NCBI RefSeq assembly: GCF_014193585.1
Contig: NZ_BLXY01000008.1
Coordinates: forward strand, 78,148 to 142,147
From: Geomonas paludis
GTDB lineage: Bacteria > Desulfobacterota > Desulfuromonadia > Geobacterales > Geobacteraceae
Reading direction: 5' to 3'
DNA: 64,000 bases
Both the position numbers and the translations under genes were made by a program. Below are positions 15,043 to 23,066 of the stretch, one piece after another. The first letter of the stretch is position 1. Each line of letters starts with the position of its first letter. The notes below the pieces were generated by a model. It saw only the letters and a list, made by a program, of their open reading frames with translations. It ran no database searches and had not been told where the DNA came from.

Positions 15043-16974
15043 ATGTGCGGCATCGTCGGCATATACGCCCCGGGCAAGGGGGAATGGGACCGGGGACAGC
15101 TCGCCGCCATGCTGGGGCGGGTGCGCCACCGCGGCCCGGACGGCGAGGGGATGCACCTGGAGCCGGGGCTCTTCTTCGGGCACGCGCGCCTGGCCGTGCT
15201 CGACCTCTCGCAGGCCGGGCGCCAGCCCATGGCCTCCCCCGACGGCCGCTATCTCGTCACCTACAACGGCGAGATCTACAACTTCCGCGAGCTGCGCGCC
15301 GAGCTCGAGAGCCTGGGGCACGTCTTTTCCACCCGTACCGACACCGAGGTGCTGCTGGCGGCCTGGACCGAGTGGGGCGAGGCGACGCTGTCCCGCCTGG
15401 ACGGCATCTTCGCCTTCGCCGTGGCCGACCGCTACGAGCGCACCCTCTGGCTGGCGCGCGACCCGCTCGGCATCAAGCCGCTCTTCTACCAGGACAGGGG
15501 GGGCGAGATCTTCTTCGCCTCGGAGCTGTTGGCCCTGTTCGGCCCGCTGAACCCGGTGCCGCCCCACGATCCCGCCGACCTGGACAGCTACTTCACCTTC
15601 AACTACCTCCCCGCGCCGCGCACCGGGCTTACCGGCGTGCGCCAGCTCCCCCCCGGCACGCTCTTGAAGGCGACGCCGGCACGGGTCGAGCAGAAAAGCT
15701 TCTCCCACCTGGAGGGGACGGGTCCTGAGGGGACTGGCTCCGCCAGGTGCCAGTCCCCCTGTCCACCCGCTGCCACGGCCGCCCAGGACGAAACCGTGGC
15801 CGAATTCCGCGCCCGTCTCGACCGCGCCGTGGCCGCCCAGACCGTCTCCGACGCGCCGCTCGGGCTCTTCCTCTCCGGGGGGCTCGACTCCTACGCCGTG
15901 GCCCGCTCGGCGACCCGCGCCGGGCTGCGCCCCACCGCCTTCACCCTCGCCTTCGCCGAGGCGGGCTTCGACGAGAGCGCCGCGGCGGCCGACTACGCGC
16001 GGCACCTGGGCATCGCGCACCAGGTGGTGCGCTTTCAGTGGAACGAGGAGACCATCCGCGACACGCTCGGGAGCATGCGTGAGCTTCTGGCCGACGCCTC
16101 CCTCTTCCCCATGCACCAGCTCTGCGCCTTCGCCCGCAAGGAGGCGACCGTGGTCCTGGCCGGCGACGGCGGCGACGAGCTCCTGGCCGGCTACGACACC
16201 TATCTCGCCGGGGAGCTCACCCCGCTCATCCGGCGCATCCCCGCGCCCCTGCGCGCCTTCGTCCGCGCGCTGGCCCGCTTCCTCCCCTCCGACAGTCAGC
16301 GCTATGGCGCCCGCATCCTGGTGGAACGGATTCTTGACGCGGCGGCCGAGGGGGCGCACCGTGACCACGCCACCTTCCGCAGGATCTGCGGCAACGCGCT
16401 GAAAAACAGGATCTTCTCCCCCGGCTTCCAGGCGTCCCTCTCCGGCTCGGACCCGGTGGCGGAATACGCCGCTCTCATTATAGAGGCGTCAAAAACGCGT
16501 TCATCTTTGGCAGCACGTCAACAAGCCGACATCCGGTTCCACCTCCCCTCGGTGCTGGCCAAGGTGGACCGCACCAGCATGGCGCACGGCCTGGAGGTGC
16601 GGGTCCCCATCCTCGCCAACGACCTGGTCGGCTTCTGCCTGGACCTCCCCGACGAGGCCAAGCGGCGCGGCCGCAACGGAAAGCTGATCCTGCGCCAGGC
16701 GCTCGCCGACGACATCCCCGCCGCGGCGCTCACCCGCCGCAAGGCCGGCTTCCTGCCGCCGGTGGACCGCTGGTTCGCCCAGGAGGGGCCCATGGCCGCC
16801 GTCTTCCGCGATCACCTCTCGCAAGGGCGCGAAAACATTGCCGAACTGGACTGGGACCAGGTGCAGCGTCTCTGGGACGAGCACAGGAGAGGTTCCATCC
16901 GCGCCGGCTTTCCGCTTCTGGGCATCCTGCAATTCATCAACTGGAGTCTCGCATGCCGCAGCCTGAGAACCTGA
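15043..16974 (+). CDS. asnB: Asparagine synthase-type glutamine amidotransferase (AsnB family) with repeat-derived linker
   Basis: 643 residues. The N-terminal class II glutaminase has catalytic C2 (MCGIVGIY), RHRGPDG, YNGEIYNF and the GIKPLF phrase. The C-terminal synthetase has the ATP-binding SGGLDS motif near residue 277 and GDGGDELLAGYDTY. Between the two domains, residues about 229-239 are encoded by a 30-base palindromic repeat (15729-15758) that also occurs three times in non-coding DNA of this window; the insertion keeps the frame. Glycan-locus AsnB proteins usually amidate a sugar carboxylate rather than make asparagine, and the position between radical SAM and methyltransferase genes favours that. 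The stop overlaps the next gene by 22 bases. Confidence 0.88.
   Translation: MCGIVGIYAPGKGEWDRGQLAAMLGRVRHRGPDGEGMHLEPGLFFGHARLAVLDLSQAGRQPMASPDGRYLVTYNGEIYNFRELRAELESLGHVFSTRTDTEVLLAAWTEWGEATLSRLDGIFAFAVADRYERTLWLARDPLGIKPLFYQDRGGEIFFASELLALFGPLNPVPPHDPADLDSYFTFNYLPAPRTGLTGVRQLPPGTLLKATPARVEQKSFSHLEGTGPEGTGSARCQSPCPPAATAAQDETVAEFRARLDRAVAAQTVSDAPLGLFLSGGLDSYAVARSATRAGLRPTAFTLAFAEAGFDESAAAADYARHLGIAHQVVRFQWNEETIRDTLGSMRELLADASLFPMHQLCAFARKEATVVLAGDGGDELLAGYDTYLAGELTPLIRRIPAPLRAFVRALARFLPSDSQRYGARILVERILDAAAEGAHRDHATFRRICGNALKNRIFSPGFQASLSGSDPVAEYAALIIEASKTRSSLAARQQADIRFHLPSVLAKVDRTSMAHGLEVRVPILANDLVGFCLDLPDEAKRRGRNGKLILRQALADDIPAAALTRRKAGFLPPVDRWFAQEGPMAAVFRDHLSQGRENIAELDWDQVQRLWDEHRRGSIRAGFPLLGILQFINWSLACRSLRT
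15729..15758 (-). repeat. 30-bp palindromic repeat inside asnB
   Basis: GGGGACTGGCTCCGCCAGGT followed by GCCAGTCCCC. It is the reverse complement, with one mismatch, of the units at 22901-22930, 47116-47145 and 47155-47184. It falls in the linker between the glutaminase and synthetase domains and its 30-base length preserves the frame. Confidence 0.9.
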
Positions 16975-17684
16975 CCGCCTTCTACGACGCCGCCTGGGAC
17001 AAGTGGAACGACATGATCCGCTACTCCCCGGCCCCCCGCCTGCGGCGCACCCGGATCCTCTCCTGGGTCAAGGAACTGGCCGCCCCGGTCACCCTGCTCG
17101 ACGTGGGGTGCGGCAACGGCGAATTCCTGCTCCAGGCAAGCCGGGAGCTGCAAGGCACGGAACTTGCTGGAGCAGACGTGTCCCCCGCCGTGATCGACGC
17201 CAACCGCGTCCAACTCCCCGGCATGAGCTTCGCCACGCTGGACCTGAACCGGGAAGAGCTCCCCGGGCGCTACGACGTGGTCACCTGCATGGAGGTGGTC
17301 GAGCACTGCGCCGACCACAGGGAGGCGATAGCGAGGCTCGCGGCGATGACGGGACAATGGCTGTTCGTCACCGTCCCCTGCGGCCCGCTCTTCGTGATCG
17401 ACCGGCGCGTCGGCCACACCCGCCACTTCTCCCCCGGCGAGATCCGGGAGGCGCTGGAGGCGGCCGGGCTCACGGTGGTGCGCTGCCAGGCCTGGGGCTT
17501 CCCGTTCTTCAACCTGTACAAGCACCTGATCAACCTCAACCCGGACCGGGCCTGCGCGGCCTTCCTCGAGTCCGGCAGCTACTCAGCGGCACAGAAGCTT
17601 CTCGCTTCGCTCGTGTACGCCTCCTTCCGGCTCTCCCTCCCCTTTGGGGGGTATCAGCTCCTGGTGGCGGCGCAGCGCCGCTGA
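16953..17684 (+). CDS. SAM-dependent methyltransferase (Methyltransf_11/23 type)
   Basis: 243 residues, starting 22 bases inside the end of asnB. The SAM loop LLDVGCGNGEFLLQA is at about 48-62, the acidic LAGADVSPAVIDANR follows, and YDVVTCMEVVEHCAD is motif II. LFVTVPCGPLFVIDRRVGHTRHF resembles UbiG/bacterial sugar methyltransferases that end with a GHxxHF phrase. The acceptor is unknown, likely a glycan residue or lipid-linked intermediate given the neighbours. The radical SAM gene starts 13 bases downstream. Confidence 0.83.
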   Translation: MPQPENLTAFYDAAWDKWNDMIRYSPAPRLRRTRILSWVKELAAPVTLLDVGCGNGEFLLQASRELQGTELAGADVSPAVIDANRVQLPGMSFATLDLNREELPGRYDVVTCMEVVEHCADHREAIARLAAMTGQWLFVTVPCGPLFVIDRRVGHTRHFSPGEIREALEAAGLTVVRCQAWGFPFFNLYKHLINLNPDRACAAFLESGSYSAAQKLLASLVYASFRLSLPFGGYQLLVAAQRR

Positions 17685-17697
17685 CCTTGGAGCACCA

Positions 17698-19161
17698 ATG
17701 AAAGTTCTCTTCGTCGTCAGACGGATCACCATAGCCGGCGAGCCCATGGGCATCATGCTCCTCTCCGCCATCGCCCGCCGGCGCGGCTGGGAGAGCCGGG
17801 TCGCCGTCTCGCCCGACGCCCTGAAGGCGGTGGCCGACGAGGCGCCCGACCTGGTGGCGGTCTCCTGCATGTCCGGCGACTACTCCGACCTCAAGGACAC
17901 CATCGCACAACTGCGCCAGAGCCACCCCGGGCTCCCCATCCTGCTGGGGGGGCCGCACACCACCTTCGTCCCCGACGCCATCGACGAGGTCGAGGCGGAC
18001 GCGGTCTGCATCGGCGAGGGTGAGGACGCCTTCGCCGAGGTGCTGGAGCGCCTGGAGCGGGGCGTACGCGACTTCTCCGGCATCCTCAACATCCAGACCA
18101 AAACAGAGAGGACCGCGATCCGGCCGCTCATCACCGACCTCGACGCGCTCCCCTTCATCGACCGCGACCTCGTCTACCGGAACTCGGACTGGAAGCACTT
18201 CAAGCTGCGCTCCTTCTACACCTCGCGCGGCTGCCCGTACAGCTGCGCCTACTGCTTCAACCACGGCTACCGCCGGGTGTACCACGGCCTGGGCCCCACC
18301 TACCGCAAGCGGAGCGTGGACAACGTCATCGAGGAGATCCTCGAGGTGACGGCGCAGTACCCGACCGAGTACATCCGCTTCTCCGACGACGTCTTCATCG
18401 TGCGCCACGACGAGTGGATCGAGGAATTCGCCGAGAAGTACAGCCGCAAGGTGGGCATCCCCTTCTACTGCCTGATCAAGTCCGACATCATCACCCCGGA
18501 GCTGGTCGCGGTGCTCAAGAAGGCCGGCTGCGCCTCGGTCTGCATGAGCATCGAGACCGCCAACGAGGAGCTGAGGAGCCAGGTCCTGAGCCGCAAGGGA
18601 CAGAACAACGAACAGATGCTGCGCTCCTTCGACCTCTTCAACGAGGCGGGGATCAACATCTACACCAATTCCATGATCGGGCTGCCGCACTCGACCATAA
18701 AGGACGAGCTGGACACCATCGAGCTCTACCTGAAGGCGAAGCCCAAGTGCGGCCTGTTCACCATCTGCGTCCCCTACCCCGGCACCGAGCTGTTCAGCTA
18801 CTGCGTGAAGAACGGCCTGGTGCGCGCCGACCTGACCCACGAGGAGATCAACCGGACCTCCGGCGACTACTCCATGCTGGACAGCTTCAGCGCCAAGGAG
18901 AAGGAGGTGCAGAAGAACATCTCGCTTCTGGGGACCGTGGCGGTGACCTTCCCGTGGCTTAAGGACCTGATCACCAAGAGGCTCATCTACCTCCCCAACA
19001 ACAAGCTGTTTTTCCTGATCTATTTCCTCGTCAAGAACTACCAGTTCAGCAAATACATCGTCCCCATCCGCTACTCCGCCTCCGACTACCTGAGGCTCGG
19101 CTTCGCAGCACTAAAGAACGACGCGGTCATGTTCATCACCGGGAAAGGGAAGAACAAGTGA
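17698..19161 (+). CDS. B12-binding-domain radical SAM protein (second)
   Basis: 487 residues. The ATG at 17698 (MKVLFVVRR) is preferred to the upstream frame because TTGGAG lies 7 bases before it and the longer version would overlap the methyltransferase. Residues about 1-140 form a cobalamin-binding-like domain (LGGPHTTFVPDAI, CIGEGEDAF). Radical SAM ligands are C179, C183 and C186 in GCPYSCAYC. The C-terminal part has FTICVPYPGTELF, as in other B12-dependent radical SAM methyltransferases. It is distantly similar to the protein at 13435-14940, so the operon encodes two. Carbon methylation or sugar rearrangement is plausible; the substrate is unknown. Confidence 0.83.
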   Translation: MKVLFVVRRITIAGEPMGIMLLSAIARRRGWESRVAVSPDALKAVADEAPDLVAVSCMSGDYSDLKDTIAQLRQSHPGLPILLGGPHTTFVPDAIDEVEADAVCIGEGEDAFAEVLERLERGVRDFSGILNIQTKTERTAIRPLITDLDALPFIDRDLVYRNSDWKHFKLRSFYTSRGCPYSCAYCFNHGYRRVYHGLGPTYRKRSVDNVIEEILEVTAQYPTEYIRFSDDVFIVRHDEWIEEFAEKYSRKVGIPFYCLIKSDIITPELVAVLKKAGCASVCMSIETANEELRSQVLSRKGQNNEQMLRSFDLFNEAGINIYTNSMIGLPHSTIKDELDTIELYLKAKPKCGLFTICVPYPGTELFSYCVKNGLVRADLTHEEINRTSGDYSMLDSFSAKEKEVQKNISLLGTVAVTFPWLKDLITKRLIYLPNNKLFFLIYFLVKNYQFSKYIVPIRYSASDYLRLGFAALKNDAVMFITGKGKNK

Positions 19162-19190
19162 CACCACACAGAGACAGACGGGAGAGGGAA

Positions 19191-20084
19191 ATGAACTCCC
19201 TGCCGGGACTCACCATGGTGGTTCCGGCCTACAACGAGGTGGGCAGCATCGCCGAGACGGTGCAGCGCATCCAGAAGACGCTGGCGGCGCTGCACATCGC
19301 CAGCGAGCTGATCGTGGTCAACGACGGCTCCACCGACGGCACCGGGGAACTGCTGGAGGAGATCCCGGGCATCCACGTGGTGCACCACCCGCTCAACATC
19401 GGCTACGGCAACTCGATCAAGTCGGGGGTGAACCGGGCGCACTACCAGTGGATCGGCATCGTCGACGCCGACGGCTCCTACCCCATCGAGGACCTGCCGC
19501 GCTTCGTGGCCGAGATGGAGAAGGGGTTCGACATGGTGGTGGGGCACCGCGCCAACATCGACGACATCGACTGTTTCGCCAAGCGGATCTTCCGCCGCAT
19601 CTACAAGAAGATCGTCTCGTTTCTGAACGACAGCCGCATCGAGGACCCCAACAGCGGCTTCCGGCTCTTCAAGCGCGAGATCGTGATCAACCTGATGCCG
19701 TTTCTGTGCGGCACCTTCTCCTTCACCACCAGCATCAGCATCCTGACCTCGGGGCTGTTCTACTTCGTCAAGTTCATCCCGATCCAGTACTCCAAGCGGG
19801 ACGGCAAGACCAAGGTGAAGCACCTGCGCGACTCGATCCGGACCATGCAGTTCATCGTGCAGGGGATCGTCTTCTTCAACCCGATCAAGTTCTTCATCAT
19901 CCTGGCGCTGGCCATGGTGGCCTTCGTCTGCATCCCGGCCATGCTGATCGCCATGCTGCGCATGCCCACCCTGTCGCTCTACTACATGATCTTCGGCGTC
20001 GCCGTCTCGCTCATGGTGGGGATGGGGGCGCTCGGCGACATCATCAGGATCTCGTCCTTCAAGCGCACCAACGAGTTCATGTGA
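19191..20084 (+). CDS. GT2 glycosyltransferase with C-terminal membrane anchor (DPM/ArnC type)
   Basis: 297 residues. ATG at 19191 chosen because GGGAGAGGGA precedes it closely; a GTG at 19158 overlapping the upstream stop is possible but lacks this signal. Residues about 5-215: MVVPAYNEVGSIAETVQRI, VNDGSTDGTGEL and VDADGSYPIEDLP (metal-binding DAD), as in dolichyl/polyprenyl-phosphate sugar synthases. Residues about 230-290 hold two membrane helices. It probably charges undecaprenyl phosphate with a sugar at the cytoplasmic face. The membrane protein that starts 8 bases downstream would be the natural GT-C partner using that donor. Confidence 0.87.
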   Translation: MNSLPGLTMVVPAYNEVGSIAETVQRIQKTLAALHIASELIVVNDGSTDGTGELLEEIPGIHVVHHPLNIGYGNSIKSGVNRAHYQWIGIVDADGSYPIEDLPRFVAEMEKGFDMVVGHRANIDDIDCFAKRIFRRIYKKIVSFLNDSRIEDPNSGFRLFKREIVINLMPFLCGTFSFTTSISILTSGLFYFVKFIPIQYSKRDGKTKVKHLRDSIRTMQFIVQGIVFFNPIKFFIILALAMVAFVCIPAMLIAMLRMPTLSLYYMIFGVAVSLMVGMGALGDIIRISSFKRTNEFM

Positions 20085-20092
20085 GGTAAGCC

Positions 20093-21694
20093 GTGGAGAT
20101 CCTGGTCCTGCTCCTGAAATGCCTCACCCTGTACCTGGTCGCCCTGGTGCCGCTCTGGCGCCAGCTCCCCGGTTACGACGCCTACCACATCGGCAACATG
20201 GCGGGATACCGGGTGGCCGGATTATCGCTGACACGGGTGTTCTTCGCCGAGACCGGGTTTCCCATTCCGATGCTCTCCCTGTCGCTGCAATGGGACCTGT
20301 TCGGCAACAAGCTGGAGAAGTTCCAGCGCTGCCATGTCCTGTTCATCGCGACGCTCACCCCGCTGGTGTACCTGTTCGCCCTCGGGGTCACCGGGTCCGA
20401 CGCCGTGGCGCTCGCCGCCGCCTCCCTCTACGGCCTGAGCTTCAGCTTCCCCATCAACCTGAACTGGTTCGTGGAGCCCGAGCACTACGAGCTCTTCTTC
20501 ACGCTCCTGGGGGGGAGCGTCGCCTTCTACGGCGCCTCGACCGGCTCACTTCCCCTGGCCGCGGGCGGCGCCGTGCTGCTCGGGCTCTCCCAGCTGTGCA
20601 AGTTCCCGGGACTGCTGTCGGTCTGGACCTTGGCCTATCTCTGCTACGCCCGGCTGCCGGTGAGGGGTGAAACGGCGCTCGTGGCGGCCTGCTACGCCGC
20701 CCCGGCGCTGCTCTTCGTGGTCGTGAAGCTCGTGTTGCCCAAGCGCCCCATGCAGAAGGTGGCGGCGGAAGGTAATTTCTTCGCCCGCATCTTCGGCTAC
20801 TACTACTATCGCTACCGGATCGACCCCAAGGCGTACCTGAAGTCGATGTTCTCCGACCGGGCCCGCGACTACTCGCTGCAGCACCTGCCGCTCATCTTCC
20901 TGACGGCGCTCTTCTTCTGTTTCGGCGAGCCCGGCGCGGCGCTCCTCGTCGGCGGCGCCATGCTCTTTCTCTGCCTGATCTTCCCGCTGCGGATGACGCT
21001 CTGGTACACCCACTCGCTCACCGTCTTTCTCTGCATCGCGGCGGCCTACGGCATGGGCATCGTGGTCAGCGCGGGGTCGGGGCTGCCGCTCATCCTGTTC
21101 ACCGCGACCGTCCCGCTCTGCAGCGCCGCCATCGTGCGCTACCCGCACTTCAAGAGGCTCTTCCTCCCCTCGGGGCCGGCGGCCTCGCCGCTCACCGACA
21201 TCGCCGCCTTCATGGCGCGCCTTTTGAAGCCGGAGGAGTCCTGGCTCTTCAACGTGAACAACGGCTACTCCAACGTCTACCTGATGGCGGGGCGCGGCTT
21301 CACCGGCTTTTTCTGCCACGTGCTGATGGGCGCCTACGGGCCGGGCAAGATCAACCTCGACCTGATGCCCCCCAACCTGTACCAGGAAGGGGCCGACATC
21401 GCGGCCGCCTTCTGCACCAGGCCCCCCACCTACGTGGTGCAGTCGCCGCACGAGTACCCGATTCTGAACCTGTTCTACCTGGAGCTCGCCTGCGGGGTGA
21501 GCTACGACATCGTCGACCTCTCCGACAACTTCGTGCTGTACCGGCTCGCCCCCGGGGTGACGCCGCAGCCTTTCGATCCCGACAAGTACGACGCCCGCCT
21601 GCTCTTCGACGGCGAGGCGGGACGGCGCATGATGATGTCCGCCGTGAACACGCACCACAACCGGATGGCCCTGCGAGCCGCCGCACCGAGGTAA
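20093..21694 (+). CDS. Polytopic membrane protein, probable GT-C type glycosyltransferase
   Basis: 533 residues from GTG at 20093, with GAGGTAAG before it. About ten hydrophobic segments span residues 1-345, followed by a soluble tail of about 180 residues. The segment after the first helix contains LPGYDAYHIGN, which may be the periplasmic acidic loop seen in GT-C enzymes (GT39/GT83-like), but no family motif is decisive. Directly after a polyprenyl-phosphate-type GT2 gene, it could transfer that lipid-linked sugar on the periplasmic side. A flippase or polymerase is an alternative. Confidence 0.7.
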   Translation: MEILVLLLKCLTLYLVALVPLWRQLPGYDAYHIGNMAGYRVAGLSLTRVFFAETGFPIPMLSLSLQWDLFGNKLEKFQRCHVLFIATLTPLVYLFALGVTGSDAVALAAASLYGLSFSFPINLNWFVEPEHYELFFTLLGGSVAFYGASTGSLPLAAGGAVLLGLSQLCKFPGLLSVWTLAYLCYARLPVRGETALVAACYAAPALLFVVVKLVLPKRPMQKVAAEGNFFARIFGYYYYRYRIDPKAYLKSMFSDRARDYSLQHLPLIFLTALFFCFGEPGAALLVGGAMLFLCLIFPLRMTLWYTHSLTVFLCIAAAYGMGIVVSAGSGLPLILFTATVPLCSAAIVRYPHFKRLFLPSGPAASPLTDIAAFMARLLKPEESWLFNVNNGYSNVYLMAGRGFTGFFCHVLMGAYGPGKINLDLMPPNLYQEGADIAAAFCTRPPTYVVQSPHEYPILNLFYLELACGVSYDIVDLSDNFVLYRLAPGVTPQPFDPDKYDARLLFDGEAGRRMMMSAVNTHHNRMALRAAAPR

Positions 21695-21698
21695 AGGA

Positions 21699-22757
21699 AT
21701 GACCATCCAGGAGCTCCTGAGCAAGAACGCACCACTGAAAAACTGCCACGCCGGGCGGCGCGCCTTCGTGATCGGCAACGGCCCGTCGCTGGCGAGCCAG
21801 GACCTCTCCCACCTGGCGGGCGAGGTCACCATCGTGGCCAGCTGGTTCCACAACCACCCGCTGGCCACCCTGATCCGCCCCGGCTACTGGGTGCTGGCCG
21901 ACCCGGCCGGCTGGGACCGTCCCGACCAGCCCTTCCTGCCGGCGATCAACCACGTGAAGTCGTTGAACATCCATACCCGGCTCTTCGTGCCGAGCGCCGG
22001 CTACCAGTACTACAGCAGCCTGAACAACGGTCCGCTCATCGAGACCCACTTCTACCACTTCGACTACACCAAGCTGGACCACGACGTGATCGACTTCACC
22101 CAGCCGGTCCCCCCCTACTCGCAGAACGTGGTGCTCTCGAGCCTCATGCTCGCCTTCTACATGGGGTGCGACCCGGTCTACTTCATCGGCTGCGACCACG
22201 ACTTCCTGGCCATCACCAAGGAGAGCTACGCCAACCACAAGGAGGAGCACTTCTACTCCGAGAAGGCCCCGGCGCGCTACGACCTGGAGTTCGAGTGGCT
22301 CGAGTTCGAGGCCTGCATGAACCGGCTGCGCGACCAGTACCAGCGGCTCGCCCACTACGCCAGGCGCTGGGGGCACAACGTCTTCAACGCCACCCGCGGA
22401 GGCTGCCTGGAGTACTTCCCGCGCGTGGAGTTCGAGTCGCTGTTCGTCCCGGCCCCGGCGAAGCCCGCCCCCAAGGCGCCGGGTCTGGAGCAGCGCGCCC
22501 TTTTGGAGGGGGCCATGGCGCTCATCGATGCGGGCAACGCCGCCGCGGCGCTCGCCATCATCGAGGAGGCGCTGCGGCGCAACATCAACCAGAGCCAGAG
22601 GATCGACGGGCTGTCGCTTCTGAAGGCGCACTGTCTCACCTGTCTGGGGCAGCCGCGCGAGGCGCTCATCTGGGCGCGCCAGGACTACCACTGCAACCCG
22701 GGCAACCGCGACCACGCCCTGCCGCTCATCAACCGGCTGGAGGCGCTGCTGGCTTAG
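21699..22757 (+). CDS. DUF115/Maf-like protein, candidate nonulosonic acid transferase
   Basis: 352 residues; ATG at 21699 follows GAGGTAAAGGA. The N-terminal half has AFVIGNGPSLASQDLSHL, a nucleotide-binding loop shared by MptE-like DUF115 proteins, Maf flagellin glycosyltransferases and GT42 sialyltransferases. YFIGCDHDFL near residue 163 matches the GxDHxF element of DUF115. Maf proteins transfer pseudaminic or legionaminic acid from CMP to flagellin Ser/Thr, so at the end of the neuABC run this is the best candidate for using the CMP-sugar. Residues about 265-352 look like a helical repeat (TPR-like) tail. It is much shorter than typical Maf proteins (600 residues or more). Followed by a repeat-rich gap. 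Confidence 0.7.
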   Translation: MTIQELLSKNAPLKNCHAGRRAFVIGNGPSLASQDLSHLAGEVTIVASWFHNHPLATLIRPGYWVLADPAGWDRPDQPFLPAINHVKSLNIHTRLFVPSAGYQYYSSLNNGPLIETHFYHFDYTKLDHDVIDFTQPVPPYSQNVVLSSLMLAFYMGCDPVYFIGCDHDFLAITKESYANHKEEHFYSEKAPARYDLEFEWLEFEACMNRLRDQYQRLAHYARRWGHNVFNATRGGCLEYFPRVEFESLFVPAPAKPAPKAPGLEQRALLEGAMALIDAGNAAAALAIIEEALRRNINQSQRIDGLSLLKAHCLTCLGQPREALIWARQDYHCNPGNRDHALPLINRLEALLA

Positions 22758-22772
22758 CAAGAAAAAGATCCA

Positions 22773-22899
22773 TTTTTCCTGGTTCCCAAGCTCCAGCTTG
22801 GGAACCCCATGTGGCGCAAAGCTCCAGCTTTGCATTCGAGGAAGTTGGAGCTTCGGAAAGGCTTTGCGTTCCCAAGGTGGACCTTGGGAACGAGATCAA
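22773..22899. repeat. Composite palindromic repeat, copy B (inverted relative to copy A)
   Basis: Reverse complement of 3682-3810 with a few differences and the same succession of hairpins. Perfect arms are visible at 22781-22806, 22815-22832 and 22868-22891. It sits 15 bases after a stop codon, as copy A sits just after a terminator. Confidence 0.9.
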
Positions 22900-22900
22900 A

Positions 22901-22930
22901 GGGGACAGGCACCTGGCGGAGCCAGTCCCC
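22901..22930 (+). repeat. 30-bp palindromic repeat, second copy
   Basis: GGGGACAGGCACCTGGCGGA plus GCCAGTCCCC. Identical to the copies at 47116-47145 and 47155-47184, and inverted relative to the copy in asnB. Confidence 0.9.
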
Positions 22931-23040
22931 TCCCCCTCCGGGAGAGGGTGCCCGAAGGGCGGGTGAGGGGACTCGCCACGTAGCACCAGATGATCAGACA
23001 GTAACGCCCTCACCCTGACCCTCTCCCGGGGGGAGAGGGG
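22926..23040. repeat. Pair of CCCTCTCCC/GGGAGAGGG-type repeats in opposite orientation
   Basis: 22926-22971 and 23007-23040 carry the same motif (CCCTC..CCTCCGGGAGAGGGTG and GGGTGAGGG) in inverse orientation, separated by about 35 bases. The same motif appears inside the coding sequence at 32445-32479. The gap 22758-23066 holds only these repeats and the ribosome binding site of the next gene. Confidence 0.85.
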
Positions 23041-23066
23041 ATATGGACAGATAAAGGAGACGCACC

